A stretch of 13,455 bases of DNA from Bacillota bacterium (GTDB lineage: Bacteria > Bacillota > Bacilli > Lactobacillales > Streptococcaceae): positions 1 through 13,455 of the forward strand of contig JAJXWC010000048.1 of assembly GCA_021781855.1 (NCBI GenBank), written 5' to 3'. Shown here piece after piece: positions 13,312 to 13,455 of the stretch. The translations under genes were made by a program, and so were the position numbers. Each line of letters starts with the position of its first letter. Position 1 is the first letter of the stretch. The notes beneath the pieces were generated by a model that saw nothing but the letters and a program-made list of their open reading frames with translations, searched no databases and was not told the DNA's origin.

Positions 13312-13340
13312 ATTTTACCATATGATTTAAAAAATAAGAA
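13312..13340 (-). promoter_or_regulatory. Promoter of the GlsB/YeaQ-type gene
   Basis: Read on the minus strand, TGGTAAAAT (plus 13312-13320) is an extended -10, identical to the nine bases upstream of cydA. A weak -35 TTCTTA (plus 13335-13340) lies 17 bases away. The start point would be roughly 37 bases before the ATG. Confidence 0.5.
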
Positions 13341-13366
13341 ATTATCCGTTTTAGGCCTTGAAATTT

Positions 13367-13375
13367 TGCTATAAT
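13367..13375 (+). promoter_or_regulatory. Extended -10 promoter, divergent
   Basis: TGCTATAAT is a perfect extended -10 (TG-C-TATAAT) on the plus strand. No clear -35 is seen, which extended -10 promoters can tolerate. Transcription would start near 13382 and run off the window. Confidence 0.55.
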
Positions 13376-13381
13376 TGAGTT

Positions 13382-13455
13382 CACAGGAGCTGAAGACTGG
13401 AAAAAAGATAAATCTTGGAACCTTGCTACGCAAGAACCCAAGATTTCCTATTTTT
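13382..13455 (+). ncRNA. Possible leader RNA or small RNA with terminal hairpin (cut by window edge)
   Basis: About 28 bases after the predicted start point, AAATCTTGG (13410-13418) pairs with CCAAGATTT (13438-13446). Inside is a symmetric AAC/AAC internal loop and a second stem CTTGC-TAC-GCAAG (13422-13434). CCTA and at least five T residues follow at the window end. This looks like an attenuator or the terminator of a very short RNA of about 75 bases. I do not match it to a known riboswitch or T-box, and no start codon is seen. Its downstream partner lies outside the window. Confidence 0.35.

Overview
The window is low-G+C Firmicute chromosome and fits a Lactococcus or very close relative. 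The reasons are the aroA-aroK-pheA order, a cydA-cydB-ABC-ABC cytochrome bd cluster, strong AAGGAGG-type ribosome binding sites, and two + strand copies of the 7-mer known as lactococcal Chi. I cannot name the species from sequence alone. Almost all genes lie on the + strand; rpsT and a small membrane-protein gene are on the - strand.

Layout. (1) Positions 2-2186 hold the end of an aromatic amino acid operon: aroA (5' end outside the window), aroK and pheA, joined by ATGA stop/start overlaps. It runs from the shikimate pathway into the phenylalanine branch. (2) 2187-2341 is a gap with a strong hairpin. It is followed by a two-gene unit of a histidine phosphatase and the helicase recD2 (2342-5363), overlapping by 11 bases. 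(3) 5364-5567 holds a hairpin element and two back-to-back intrinsic terminators that separate recD2 from convergent rpsT (ribosomal protein S20). (4) 5802-6093 is a divergent regulatory region. It has a textbook rpsT promoter on one strand; on the other are cydA promoter elements, a possible CcpA (cre) site and a long-range inverted repeat in the cydA leader. (5) 6094-8573 is cydAB, the two core subunits of cytochrome bd quinol oxidase, closed by a strong terminator. (6) 8574-8952 has no gene. It holds that terminator, a possible promoter, a two-copy repeat that resembles the streptococcal BOX element, a run of 8-base repeats and a hairpin like an IS200/IS605-type end. (7) 8953-12380 is cydDC, the heterodimeric ABC transporter needed to assemble cytochrome bd, followed by an unrecognised four-helix membrane protein (12389-12847). 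(8) The right end holds a convergent YeaQ/YmgE/GlsB-type small membrane protein whose terminator overlaps its own stop codon. Divergent from it, an extended -10 promoter leads into a hairpin cut by the window edge.

How the genes work together. CydAB and CydDC form one functional module for oxygen respiration. Lactococci are known to respire only when given haem, so the module would matter when haem is available. The most unusual part is regulatory: here the module is physically split by a terminator plus repetitive DNA, so cydAB and cydDC may be transcribed separately. I found no CRISPR array, phage, complete insertion sequence, tRNA or defence system.
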